Positions 46,681 through 57,757 of a stretch of 64,000 bases of DNA are shown in pieces. Both the position numbers and the translations under genes were made by a program. The stretch spans positions 22,797,572 to 22,861,571 of the forward strand of contig NC_079485.1 of assembly GCF_026230105.1 (NCBI RefSeq), written 5' to 3'. The notes beneath the pieces are model-generated. The model was not told the origin of the DNA. It ran no database searches and worked only from the letters and a program-made list of their open reading frames with translations. How positions within the stretch are numbered: position 1 is the stretch's first letter; each line of letters starts with the position of its first letter. Origin of the DNA: Diorhabda sublineata. Its lineage: Eukaryota; Arthropoda; Insecta; Coleoptera; Chrysomelidae.

Positions 46681-47335
46681 ACATTGAGATTTTCATGACG
46701 GCTTTGTGCAATTCATCAAATTCTTGAATAGATTTTATTGTCGTTGTGGTCGTAGGGTTTATGTAAACTATATATTACACATCATGGCAAAAAACTGAAG
46801 TCATTCAATATTGTTCACATCTCCATATTGCTCACGAGCTTAGATGGAGATGTTTTGTAATAAAAAAGTGTCAGTAATATAAAAGAGATTGATAATAACA
46901 ATTTTTAGCATTTATTATGTTCACTATATGTTATATGTTTCAATCAGTAACTATATTAAAAAATCAGTAACTCAAAAGCGATTTGTTGTCAAGCGTTGTC
47001 GAGAAGAAGAAGGCCCCATTCAACATGTCTCTTTACATATCATTTTGCAAACGTCCCAGTACCCCCTTGTATATTTCTTTCCTCGAAATTATCCTTGATA
47101 AAATTATATTATATCCCCAAAATCGACTGACACATAGATGATAATATAGACTGGCTGGCCTAAATGATCTCAAGCAACAAAATTTTATTCCCCCTATTTG
47201 TTTATAATACTCCGTATGTGAATAGATACAAAAAGAATTCACATACTCTAAGACGATCAACGACTTAAACCAAAATCGTTGTTATTCCAGACATTCTATT
47301 CTAGACATTCCTATGAAAAAGAATATGTTAACGAT
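46681..47335. other. Intron DNA with a weak copy of dispersed repeat D
   Basis: Positions 46984-47092 share GTTGTC, ATGTCTCTT, ATTTTGCAAACG and neighbouring blocks with the repeats at 15185-15530 and 19225-19515, at lower similarity. The rest is unrecognised. Confidence 0.35.
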
Positions 47336-47760
47336 CCTACACGTACCGGTTTCTGATATTCGAAGTATAACGATTTGGTTAAATATGATAATTGCCCCGT
47401 GTATAAATGCGATGTGTCCGGCGCTGTTTCAAGCGCGTCCGTGGTGTTGGTAGCGGCGAAATGGCCCCAGACGGGGACTGAATTGGTATTGGGGCTTGGG
47501 GATTGGGACGCCATTGCTGTCTGTCGTGCCCTCGATCCATCATTCCTATGACACATATATAGAAATTTATTTTGCGGTATCGATGCATTGGCTACGAATG
47601 TCAGTGATGCGGGGTCCAGGGATAGGGTCTAGGGCCCAGGGTTTCTCGCGGCGAAGTGACGCTTTGATTTATTGCTGACGTTGCTAATCTACGTGACATA
47701 TATATATGTTTTTATTGTTTGCGATCGTGGACCATTCTGTTTTAATAATTTCAGATAGCG
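47336..47760. promoter_or_regulatory. Most GC-rich island of the intron, candidate enhancer
   Basis: Over about 400 bases G and C are much more frequent than around it, with several CpGs (GTCCGGCGCTG, CAAGCGCGTCCG, TCTCGCGGCGAAG) and a G-rich run of AGGG-type units at 47611-47641. Open frames exist on both strands (81, 69 and 60 codons) because stops are rarer in GC-rich DNA; none shows a domain. Position in a developmental gene's giant intron suggests a regulatory role, but conservation cannot be tested here. Confidence 0.3.
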
Positions 47761-48268
47761 TTCCGATGAATTTTACGAGCAACCCTAGCTGTTAGTATGT
47801 AAATCAAAATATACTTCAAAACCATCATGATATTCACTAACTCGATCTGCCAAAACCATTACAACTTTTCATTCAACAATACTTATTCAAATACAGTTAG
47901 TAATCGGTTTCAAGTTCATTAAATATTATATTTGAGTGAAGTATTACAAATGGATGAGCCTTTATGGAACTTATTAATCTGTTTTCCTATTTCCGTCCAT
48001 TACGTAAAAAGAAACTCAATCCCAATATGGTAGCAATAAGGGGCGAGAATATAACAATATGCAAATGATGATGCACTGACTGCGCCATATGGGAATGGAT
48101 TAAAACGGACCCTTCGGCCCTACTTGTTGGTTCACGAAAGAAGCTCGTTTGCCAATCAAATTGCGGCGTTATTAAAATTATCCTCCATACATTATGGGGC
48201 ATCCGTTGAACTTGATGAGTTACAAATTTTGAGTCACCAAAATTTCTTCAAAATGTTAGTTTGTTATA
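47761..48268. other. Intron DNA without recognised features
   Basis: Nothing recognised in this AT-rich stretch. Confidence 0.45.
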
Positions 48269-49495
48269 TAGGGTTTGTTATACAGTGTACAGATAGAAAA
48301 CTGAAAAATATTTGAGGTTTGTTCAGTAAAAAATTTTCGTGACGCCATCCGTATTCAAGATAAAGGGCGATATATAAATTAAACACGTTTTTTACGCAAC
48401 TACTGGCAACATTATTGAAATTTTATACGGATATGTTTTCCAATGAATTTGTTTTTATGTCTGACTCTAATAGAGGGCACTAGTTATACGGTTCGTACCA
48501 AGTAGTATTGTACATAACTTTTTCAATATTAGATTTCTCAAGCAATATTTCAAGTAAACATAAAGATCATTCAATTTTACACCAAAAAGGTACTCCTGAT
48601 AAAACTCAATACTGTACCGTTTTCGGAATATTATGAAGTAATAATCGATGCTGGGATGAAGTAATGATAAATATATTTATACAGTTTCCCATGACAAACT
48701 TTGAGAAATTGCTATTATCGTGCAAAATTCGAAGTTAAATAATTATGGGTACTCAGCTGTTGGGGGCCTTAGTAGGTCTTAGTGAAACAAACAACAGTTT
48801 GTGACCCAGAACCGCAATGCATGATCATCAAATTGTTGTTTGTTTCATACTAAGGCCTCTAATAGCTCAGTACCCATACTTATTCAACTAGAAAAACAAG
48901 ATCCTATACTGATTAGACTGGATTTTTGTCAAACTTTACAAGAAACGAAAGCCCTCAGTCCCAATTTTTTAAAAGTATCCGTTTTATCGATGGGGTCTCA
49001 TTTAAGCGACAAAAAATTTCCAATTCATATAATGCTTACTAATTAATAATAAAAATAATAATCATAATTAATACCTTCATCAATACTTTATACCAGCATC
49101 GGTTATTACTTCATAATTTTGAAATCAAAATATTCCGAAAATGGTACAATGGTACAATCAAGTTTTATCAAGAGTACCTTTTTAGTGTAAAATTAAATGA
49201 TGTTTAGGTTATATTAAATACTACTTGGTACAAACCGTGTAACTAGTGCCCTCTTAGAGTCAGGCATAAAAACAAATTCATTGGATGTATCAACCAAAAC
49301 ATATTCGTATAAAATTTCAATACAATGTTGCTAGTAGCTGCAGCAAAATCGTAAAAAATGTGTTTATTTTTTTTTCCTCACGCCCTTTATCTTGTATACG
49401 GATTGCGTTTCGAAAATCTTTTACTGAGTAAGACCCAAATACTTTTCAGTTTTCTATCCGAGAGACGGGATCACCTTTTTTTCAAACATCCTGTA
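48269..49495. mobile_element. 1.2-kb foldback element with long inverted arms
   Basis: The two halves are imperfect inverted repeats. Outer arms: GATAGAAAACTGAAAAATAT (48291 onward) against its inverse near 49440-49460. Middle: AGAGGGCACTAGTTATACGG (about 48472) against 49238-49255. Inner: ATGGGTACTCAGC (48745) against GCTCAGTACCCAT (about 48866), and TGAAACAAACAACA against TGTTGTTTGTTTCA. The unpaired loop is roughly 48797-48832. The right arm carries about 150 extra bases (48900-49070). There is no ORF. Its origin as a MITE or foldback transposon is inferred. Confidence 0.8.
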
Positions 49496-50099
49496 GATAT
49501 AACGATGCTTTAAAATGCTATTAAAAGAATATAGTCATGACCTAATAGATCTGATTCATAAATGACAAATATGTAGGTTATTTAAATGGGAAATACTGAT
49601 TATTACTTCTTGGTATGTATTTATAATTGAGTAAAATATACATGCAATACTGGGCTGGAATATGCAACATCAATCATTCAGCCTTAGAGGTTTAAAAATA
49701 GAAAAAACGATTTAATTGTTTAAGACGTGAAAGGTTTGCCACTTGTCAATTTCATAGAAAAAGACTACTACTTGATTACCTTAAAGAGAACAGTTTGTTG
49801 ATTTTTTTGATTGTTGCTGTTTTTTATTTGATCGTGGACAGCCATTTAAATTAATTGATTAGAGGATAACCACTTCTATGAAGTACCCTCCAGTTTCACA
49901 TAATCGGATTATGGAAAACCATGCAAATCTGATGTTACCTTCCTTATGAAACATAAAAAATGCAATGCTGTGGCATTATTATTATTTTAGATAGATGACT
50001 TTGCACGCTTATATTTCATCTTATTCAAAATTCGAGGGAGGCAAAAAAAAGTATATTGTCGAAAGCTGATAGTTTGGTGAATAATAATATCCAGTCATC
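49496..50099. other. Intron DNA without recognised features
   Basis: Nothing recognised. Confidence 0.45.
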
Positions 50100-50250
50100 T
50101 TTTAATTGATGGTATTTCTCTGTTGTCCTCATATTTTGTTGCCGTTCGCGTTTGGTAAATATCGAGCTGAACAGCTACAGCGTTGCTTACGCCTGAATTA
50201 ACTCCGAGACCCTATTTGCATGATTTATCGTCATAGAACGCCTTTAAATA
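50100..50250. promoter_or_regulatory. Intronic island with octamer and forkhead-like sites, candidate enhancer
   Basis: The stretch is less AT-rich than its flanks. It contains an exact POU octamer ATTTGCAT at 50214-50221, GGTAAATA (forkhead-like) at about 50155 and GATTTATCG just after the octamer. No repeat or coding frame overlaps. Short motifs alone are weak evidence. Confidence 0.25.
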
Positions 50251-51099
50251 CCATGTAATTCGTAAATTTAACGTAAAATGGGTATGTTATACATAAATAT
50301 TCGAAAACGTAGAACCCTTTACAAATATAAAACAAATATTACAGAAAATACGAATGTTTACATCGTTTCAAAAAGCAAAACGTTAACAATAATGTATTGT
50401 TGATGAATTTTTCAATATAACTTTTTTAATTCATCACAGGGTGATAATTTCACATAATCGTTGTACTTATGTGATTGCCAATAACGTGCATGACAAGCAT
50501 TTTTCTTAAAAATTAAGCAAACAGAATAGTTTATTTCTTAGTGTTGATCCACTAAAAACAAAGCGTATACTTTATGTAGAATATACTAATTGTGCTTCTG
50601 AGCAACTTAAGAATGACAGCTGGAGAATCAATCGAACCCAGATGAATTCTACTAGAAATTGGTTCGTTTTAGATTATGGAAGAATTATAATTTTGAACTT
50701 TATCGCTCAAGATATAGTCAGAAAGAAATTTTCATATCATCGTATCAAGAACTGTCTAGTGGCAAACTTCCTTCTATTTGTAGACGTTTGCTGTACGCTT
50801 TATTGGTTGTAGGTGGACGTATCCTTGTGCTCTTTACTGATAGCTCCCCTTAAATTACAAACTCGATATAAGTTTATATCAGCATGTAGTCTTTTGTATG
50901 TAGACTACACAATCTTTGAAGTCGATAACACTGCTCACGAAATACACTCTGCTTGTTTTCTGACGTATTTTGTTTTTTGTTGAAAAGTATACAACACTGA
51001 AGTTAGATTATGCGATCTTATTTATTACGTGTCCACAATTCTTAAATTTGTTCCCAAACAAAAATTTTCTGAACAAACAAGAAGTATATGAAGTGAAGT
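50251..51099. other. Intron DNA without recognised features
   Basis: The 64-codon frame at 50659-50853 has no known domain. Nothing else recognised. Confidence 0.45.
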
Positions 51100-51570
51100 T
51101 ATTAACAAATCTTCTTGTAATCGGTGGTCCTGGTCTAATAAAAGAATAGATGTATCACTCTTCGCATAAAAAAATGTTGGTAGGGCAGGTACTGTGGAGG
51201 AGAGATCAGCTGCTTCACTAATGCCCACTATAACAGACAGCATTTCTTCGAATAAATCTACGGAATTAGAAATTAAGTCCACCAAACTGTCACCCACAGT
51301 CAAAACTTCATAGATCTGGCCCTTGGCGTACATACAAATACAGTTGAGCGAATATGAGGAGTCGCTAAGTCCAGTTTTTGGCGTCGATTCGGCAACCATT
51401 CCCAATTATTGGACATTTACTTGTGCGAATTTATTTGGCATCAACGGCTCTCTCGACCAGCTAACATATTTAAAGCAATACTTACTAAACTATTACGGCT
51501 TTCTGCCCACCTCAGTAATCATTTCTGTTTTTGTTTGTTTCTTTTGGAAAATTTATATAAGTATTATGTG
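51100..51570 (+). pseudogene. Merlin/ISXO2-type transposase remnant
   Basis: Plus-strand frames give TVEERSAASLMPTITDS (about 51193-51243), then after a frame change VTHSQNFIDLALGVHTNTVE (about 51290-51349), a stop in place of Trp, KSSFWRRFGNHSQLLDIYLC and EFIWHQRLSRPANIFKAIL. The order of blocks, especially NHSxxFxDPxxGxHTNTVExxW followed by YLxEFxWR, is that of ISXO2-like DDE transposases found in eukaryotic Merlin elements; the Glu of TVE is the third catalytic residue. Upstream zinc-binding and first Asp blocks are not readable. Merlin elements are bounded by short TIRs with 8-9 bp duplications, not found here. A 126-codon reverse-strand frame over the same bases is a shadow. Confidence 0.75.
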
Positions 51571-53049
51571 ATTAAAAAACTTTTATATTTCTAATTATCC
51601 AGCATCTACAATTGATCATACAAGCCTATATAGAAAAATAGATTTGTTGGCACATAACGGATTTGACACAATACACCTGAGCTTGGAAGACTCAAATTAT
51701 AGAATTTTTCCCCATTTAAAGTTATATCTTTATAAATTATAACTCTTTACAGTTTCTAACAATTGTTAAACATTATAAATTTCGTGTGAATATATGTCAC
51801 GTTCCCACAAAAAGTCTTGTATTTCATTTTTTTTACTAGAACCTGGTATCTTATTCTTTTGGTAACTATGGTAGAATACATTATTCGTCACAATGTAGCT
51901 AGTCGGTGATATATACGGCATTAATTTATTCTGAAACGAATCTTCGAAAACGAAAATCTCATCTAGGTAGATTATCGTTCGGTATTCGATCTAGCTATAT
52001 TTATTTTCCACTTTGAGCTTTTGCGAGCGCTATGACTACCTTTTGTCCATTCTTCTGAATAAATATCCCAAATGACATAGAGTATGCTACAAAGTAGTAG
52101 TGGAACAATTAATGCCACCATCAGTTTCCTAGTTTAACGTTGGCACTTTTTGTTTTTACATTCCATAAATATTGCAGCAAATTAAGTCTACTTGAAAGAA
52201 ATCACTTTGGTACACTATTGTCTTTTCGTATTTTTTGGAGCTATAGAATTATTCACAATTTTCCAAACTGTACTTTCAGGTATACTCGTTAGAGCTGAGG
52301 TCTGTTTTATTAAAGCGTACTTTTCGTAGCTTCGCCTTACTATCTTTAAGTAAACACTTTTGACTATAATTATTTGCCTCAACGAAAAAACATCTGCGTT
52401 ATTTGGTAGACATTTTAAAAGACACTGTCCAACTTTATAATATATACTGTTTTATTGCTCTGAATGAACTGACAAAAAGGCGTAAGGACCATAGATAATT
52501 CGAACAGGTATAAGGTTAGTCTATTCTATTGCATCGCATATATTAACTGTTAGCTAGTCACTTTCTTAGATCATGAAAAATTCATCTTCAGGATGAATCA
52601 TTGTTAAGTGCCCCGTATATTCAGTTTTCCAAATAAAAAAAAATGAAGACAATATTCAATTGGATCATCATATTACTTTTATATTACGTCAGCAGTGTTA
52701 TCTATTTATTAGGTAGATATGTTTGCTTACGTGTATGTTTGTCAACATTATCTTTGGTCATAATGTTTGTTAACAACTCCTTCATTTATTTTATGTCATG
52801 ATGTTACTGTTTAATTAGGTCATTAATGAATGTTAATTAAATTTGATACCATTAATGTTTTGCTCTTAGAAAGAGTATATGAATGATATTTACAAGATAA
52901 TTGGATAATTATGAATTAAAACAAGAAATCTGAAAATCATCTCAGGAATAGAAATATCAGCTGAAAATTATTTATATTTAAATCTTTGTCAATTCCTTAT
53001 GAAATAAAATATTCCTGAAATAATTATTGTACGTAATGGCATTCTTCTG
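51571..53049. other. Intron DNA before the terminal Nkx6 exon
   Basis: AT-rich; no recognised repeat. A minus-strand reading around 52180-52440 yields short Lys/Arg-rich fragments without a known family. Confidence 0.45.
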
Positions 53050-53055
53050 TTATAG

Positions 53056-53220
53056 GTATGGTTCCAGAACCGAAGGACTAAATGGAGGAAAAAACACGCG
53101 GCGGAAATGGCAACCGCAAAGCGGAAACAGGAAGTGCTCGATAACCAAACAGATGAAAATAGCGACATATTATCAGATAATGAAGAAGAACATGTATCAA
53201 AACGGCAGAACTTACAATGA
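53056..53220 (+). CDS. HGTX: Nkx6/HGTX homeobox gene, terminal exon (homeodomain residues 47-60 and C-terminus)
   Basis: The exon follows a TTATAG acceptor (53050-53055) and encodes 54 residues ending in TGA at 53218-53220. It opens in phase 0 with VWFQNRRTKWRKKHAAEMAT, completing recognition helix 3 (W48, F49, Q50, N51, R53) in frame with the exon at 25852-26036. After the homeodomain comes a basic stretch (AKRKQ), then an acidic tail rich in Asp, Glu and Asn (DENSDILSDNEEE) and a short basic end (KRQNLQ). An acidic region after the homeodomain is usual for Nkx6 proteins. The intron splits the homeodomain between residues 46 and 47, a position used by several homeobox families. No frameshift or stop is present, in contrast with every transposon ORF around it, so the gene appears functional. 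Confidence 0.97.
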   Translation, partial: VWFQNRRTKWRKKHAAEMATAKRKQEVLDNQTDENSDILSDNEEEHVSKRQNLQ

Positions 53221-53255
53221 GAATTTTATAACTAATGTGAAGTTAAGACTTGTTT

Positions 53256-53263
53256 TGTAAATA
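53256..53263 (+). promoter_or_regulatory. Pumilio-response-type element in the 3'UTR
   Basis: TGTAAATA matches the Pumilio consensus UGUANAUA exactly, 36 bases after the stop codon of the Nkx6 gene. Pumilio proteins bind such sites to repress or destabilise mRNAs, often in neural tissue and germline. An 8-mer in AT-rich DNA can arise by chance, so function is inferred from position only. Confidence 0.4.
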
Positions 53264-53400
53264 TAAATTAGTGATCTCAATGTTTTGTGACTCGTGCGGC
53301 GCGGACGTTATGCGCAATTTGTAAAAATGTTATATATAGCCAAACGATATGATTGTTTTAGTTCGTACAGCATTTGTATCTTCTGTGTAACTTAATTTGA

Positions 53401-53433
53401 AATAAAATACAGTTAAAGACAAATAGAAATAAA
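53401..53433 (+). terminator. Polyadenylation signals of the Nkx6 gene
   Basis: Two canonical AATAAA hexamers occur at 53401-53406 and 53428-53433, 181 and 208 bases after the stop codon. They are the first AATAAA motifs downstream of the TGA on the sense strand that I could see. Confidence 0.65.
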
Positions 53434-53445
53434 AGCCGCATTAAA

Positions 53446-53919
53446 CGAAACTTACACGTATGTAAGTATATTTAATGACAATATACAGAAAGATATTTTT
53501 AATTTTTAATGATAACAGACGTCGCCCAAAAGCGCCAATATCATTGATAAATTCGATTGTGGAGTAAGACTTTTCTTTCAAATATAATTAACTAAACTAA
53601 GTGATACTTATATATCTATAGTATATAGATATAGTTTTACCAGTACAGTATACAGTTTAAATAACTAACCGACTTGTGAATGCCGATTTTTATAGTGATA
53701 TGCAAAGTTTACTAAATACAAGATAACAATTATAATGTGAACTTTCTAATTTTGAAAAGTACATCTGACAAACTTGCTTTATTATTGACATTAGATATAC
53801 TATACATAATCTGCCTAATGCGTATTTTTTTCGTAATTAAATAGATTTTGATAATATTAGTTTTTCTATAGATTTATTCTCCAATTAGCTGAAACAAAAT
53901 TTTATTATCAATATCAATA
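53446..53919. other. Intergenic DNA after the Nkx6 gene
   Basis: AT-rich spacer between the polyadenylation signals and the next mariner; nothing recognised. Confidence 0.5.
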
Positions 53920-54807
53920 CGAGGGATGTTACTTAAGTTGTGAGACAAATAAAAACATATTCATAATTGGAAATTACTTCATTGTTTTTCAAAATATTTT
54001 CCATTAAGATCAATACACTTTTGCATTCGCTTGAACCATTTGTCGAAGCAAGTGATTTGAACGCATCAACCGCTTTTTAGGTGTAAATAACCTTGACCTT
54101 GCTATTTATTTTGAATCTGAGGGAATAAGAGCAAATTGGGTGCTAAACAAGGACTTTACGGCGGATGACCCATCATTTTGATGTTTTAACTTCAATTCGA
54201 CGTTTTTGTTTGAATTGGTGTATGAGAGCTCGCACTGTTGTGATTTTTTCGATCGAAACGAATGCTGGTGTACCATTCAGAATTGATCATTCGACGTTGG
54301 ATCCATGAATCGTCTCCGTCTCCATCACGATCTTATAGACGTCTTTTTAAGCACCGCGATCGAATTTTTCCTGCACTTCTTCGCACCAACCGACACCAGT
54401 TTTTTTGGACGATTGTCAAATTATTCAGTATCCAACGAGAACAAATCTTTTTAACAGACAAATGATCATGCAATGTTGAATGTATGCGAGAGGAAGAAAT
54501 GCCCAAGTATGACGATATCAGTTTACGCACAACACCCATGTTTTCTGGCACAACAGCAGATTTTAGACGACCTTTACGAAATCCATCCCGTAGAGAAGTG
54601 CTACCACTATTGAAAACGAAATGTAATCTAAGTACGTTTAGAACCTTCGCACGCGATTTAATTCCATTTTTGACCAAGATGAATGTTTCAAATATGTAAA
54701 GAACTCGTAAGGCAACATGTTCTGAGTACGTTCACCATTAAAAATGTCCAACTTCATGATGGCAATGTCAGAGTTGCCATACCTCAAAATTTAAGTAGCA
54801 ACTCTCA
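53920..54807 (-). mobile_element. mariner element (CGAGGG-end family), 888 bp, reverse orientation
   Basis: The ends pair: CGAGGGATGTTACTTAAGTT (left, preceded by TA at 53918-53919) against TGAGAGTTGCTACTTAAATT (right, read in reverse, flanked by TA at 54808-54809). On the minus strand the transposase begins with HTH-region text KSAVVPENMGVVRKLI (54677-54333 frame), LGISSSRIHSTLHDHLSVKK and ICSRWILNNLTIVQK. A deletion then removes the first Asp block. Later HPP-stop-SPCLAPN (third Asp changed), LLLFPQIQNK and CFDKWFKRMQKCIDLNGKYF complete the C-terminus. Full mariners are about 1.3 kb, so roughly 400 bases are lost. It is a non-autonomous relic with recognisable ends, just 3' of the Nkx6 gene. 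Confidence 0.85.
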
Positions 54808-57250
54808 TACAACGTAAGCGGTATGTGAATATATTGAAGTGGATTTAATGGAGAAGATACTAATGTTTTATAAAATGAAACAAACACATCTCAATATAAC
54901 TTTATAAACTAATTTTGTTACTTAATTTATTAATTTTTAGTATTTATACAATTTTTGTATCCTTGGTTGGTAATTGCCAAAGAGTACGTAAACGGAGTAG
55001 TTGTGTCAAAATGTAATGATACATTTATTTTAATCTGTATGAATTATTTTCAAAAAATGTACAAAAATCCATACAATCGGTAAAATGAATCACCATGGAT
55101 TTAGAGCTTCAGATTGTATATTTTAAGATAGACCAGCACTATGGTATCATTTTCAACAGCACTTGTTAATAAAATTCAAAAATCTGGAGCTATAAAAAAA
55201 GATAATATAATACATACACTCTTCAGTAGTCAATCTAAATTTTTTAGACTCATTATTTTTAAATTTGAATAAATATTTACTTGTATATGATAATAATTAA
55301 TTTCATACGAATCACTTTCTTTTCCTAGCCGTGGCTTAGCAGAACTGCAAAAAATAAGAAAATTCAGGTAACTGAGAAGAATAACTTAGAAATGAATAAA
55401 TATATATCTGGGTTAATACCGTAACATATATAGAAACTGAACTTTTGTAGTCGTTCTGTGTATAGTGCTCTTTTTTTCCAAATTCCGATTTTATTTGCCT
55501 ATAGCAAATCGATCAACCTGATTTTGCCTAGATTTATCAACAGGAAATATTGATAAATACAAATTTTACACATTATATTCTGTGAATGTTGGAGTGTCCA
55601 TCAATTATTGAAACCTAAATTGTTTTTTAATAATGGGTGGGATGAATTTACACACGAGGTGTATGTAACTTATGTAATTTCTTTAAACACTAACTATTCA
55701 CTAACACTAACCGTAAACTATTCATTAATATTCATGCACACAATTCACATCTAATTCATATAATTCCATTGTTCAGTTAACTTTTATATTAACATGTCAC
55801 TGTCCTGTATTCACTACACCATCAATTTCTATTACTATCCTCCTAGAACCTTCGATCTTGAGATCTTGAGATTCGTAAACAAACGAAAGCGCCCTCTTAG
55901 TAATTATCTCTATAAAAAAAGTGAAGCTGAAGGTGAACAAACCATCTGAAGAAAACAATGCCTGGCACACCCGCCAAACTTTGATAACATATCAGAACAG
56001 GGCCGGCTTCACGGGGCTTAACTATATAATAATAAAAATAACAGTTGAAGATTATCATTCTGTCTATGCCTTAAAAAAAAAGAATTATTGTTTTCTATGG
56101 CATATTGTGGCTGACACGTTCAAATGCTTTATTGAATATTACGCAATTTTCTTGTAATAATGAAATAGTAAAAATCGCTTTCCATTTCTGAGTTGTATGT
56201 TCGTATTCATAAAATAATGGAGAAGATAAATATAAGAATAACAGTAAATGGTTACGGTACAATTTCAACTACCTACATAATAACAGTAAAAACAGATTTG
56301 TTGTTGAGAAAACGTATTGCGTTCAATACCTCTGTCAACAAGATGGAGAATGATCTGATGCAGAATGGAATTTTGAAAATAACGATTAAAAAATCAAAGT
56401 TATGACTTTTAATGAAATAAACATTTAAAGACTTGCATAAGCAAATAAAATTGAATCACACATTGACTTCACAAGCTTGTATCATCTCTACAAATTCATT
56501 GGTTTAATTTGAATTATTCAATGTAACTACAATTATTATAAAAATTTGGAGACCCCTGTTTTTTGTTCAATTAGATTGCAAAGTATCTACAATTCACTGT
56601 TTTATAGATAAATATATTGTTTTATATTCTGTTCGTGTGAAAATTTTCTCTATTTTTTCAAATTACAGTAAGAAAAAAAGAAGAAGCATTGAATTTAATT
56701 GATGAATTGAGAAATTTATGGAACCTCTCTCGCTCAACTATTTTTCTTAATTTATTTTTTTTCAACCGGGTGATACTTTTTAGTTTCTATTCTGTATATT
56801 TCTGATTATTTAATAGTGAAAACTGCGTATTGTATTATTTAATATAAGCTAATATAATTAATAAAGATCCAATTGTGTTAATTTTACTCTATTTTTTCAA
56901 AAATTGGCCGCTCTGATAATCTAATTATTATTCTTACAAAATTGCAGTGATTCCCACTACTAATAAAAATGAGAAAACATTTATTCTAATATTGATTCGT
57001 TAGGAACAACAGGGTAATTTTTAGCATAAGACCTATTATGTATATTTCATTTAAACATTCTGAATAATTAAAAAATGAGTTTGCTTTTTCCCAACAAGAC
57101 CTGAATTTTTGTAGTAGTTATCAGTCGATGCCCTTTTAATTATAAATACCTCCCGAGAAAGATAATTCACTTTTCTAATATGAAAAGTACAGTAAATGTC
57201 CGTTATCTAACGCCATGCTCAATAAATCGTTATTTTTATCGTAAATTACT
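54808..57250. other. Intergenic DNA without recognised genes
   Basis: AT-rich. A hAT-like end motif CAGGGCCGGCTTCACGG lies at about 55996. Frames at 55921-56157 and 56193-56405 lack known domains. Confidence 0.45.
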
Positions 57251-57251
57251 T

Positions 57252-57757
57252 GAAAAAAAATTAACGTTTCGACCTATTTCGTTCTTTATCAAAATATAAC
57301 TTGACATTGATAGTTATATTGATCAATAGATCACCTGCAACTTGAATATCAAGTATCAATTATCGTAAAAATAAAAAAAAGATGTTCAGCTATTTAAAAT
57401 GAAAAAACCGCATTTAAAGAAATCATTTGTCCTGAAAAAATGATAAATAACATATCCAAGAAAAGGATAAAAAGATATTATATTCAATTGAGAAAGGAGA
57501 TAACACATTATCGAAATATTTCACTAAACTTAAATCTAAAACACCCAAAAACAAAAGAAGTATTATTATATGTATATCAAGTACCTTTAAATTTTATGTG
57601 ACGCTATTTACATAGTACAGAAAAGAATCATCAATACGATAAAAATAATATAAATTCATGTTGTAGATGATGTATTAATAATATAATTATGCAGCTTGTT
57701 AATGTCTAGTCATATTTTGATAAATGGCGATATAGGTCGAAACGTCAATTTTTTCCT
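57252..57757. mobile_element. About 505-bp foldback MITE (TTTCGACC family)
   Basis: The left arm 57252-57311 (GAAAAAAAATTAACGTTTCG, ACCTAT, TTTATCAAAATATAACTTGACATT) is imperfectly inverted at 57700-57757 (GACATT counterpart, then ATAGGTCGAAACGTCAATTT). There is no ORF. A partial related arm lies at 17255-17400. Confidence 0.65.

Larger units (their letters stand above)
26037..53055 (+). other. 27,019-bp intron splitting the homeodomain
   Basis: The intron is bounded by GTAAGT at 26037 and TTATAG at 53050-53055; the two coding flanks join in phase 0 to give an intact Nkx6 homeodomain. It is filled with transposon remnants in both orientations plus several GC-richer islands that are not recognisable repeats. 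No other host exon was recognised inside it. The length is read directly from the two splice sites. Confidence 0.93.
53221..53445 (+). other. HGTX: 3'UTR of the Nkx6/HGTX gene
   Basis: This AT-rich stretch directly follows the TGA stop. It has AATAAA hexamers at 53401-53406 and 53428-53433, so cleavage is expected within a few tens of bases after either, giving a 3'UTR of roughly 200-230 nt. The end coordinate is inferred. A short CG-rich patch lies near 53295-53310. Confidence 0.7.

Noticed and set aside
51025..51405. 126-codon reverse-strand open frame
   Set aside because: The opposite strand carries recognisable Merlin/ISXO2 transposase blocks; the reverse frame has no known domain and is a shadow.
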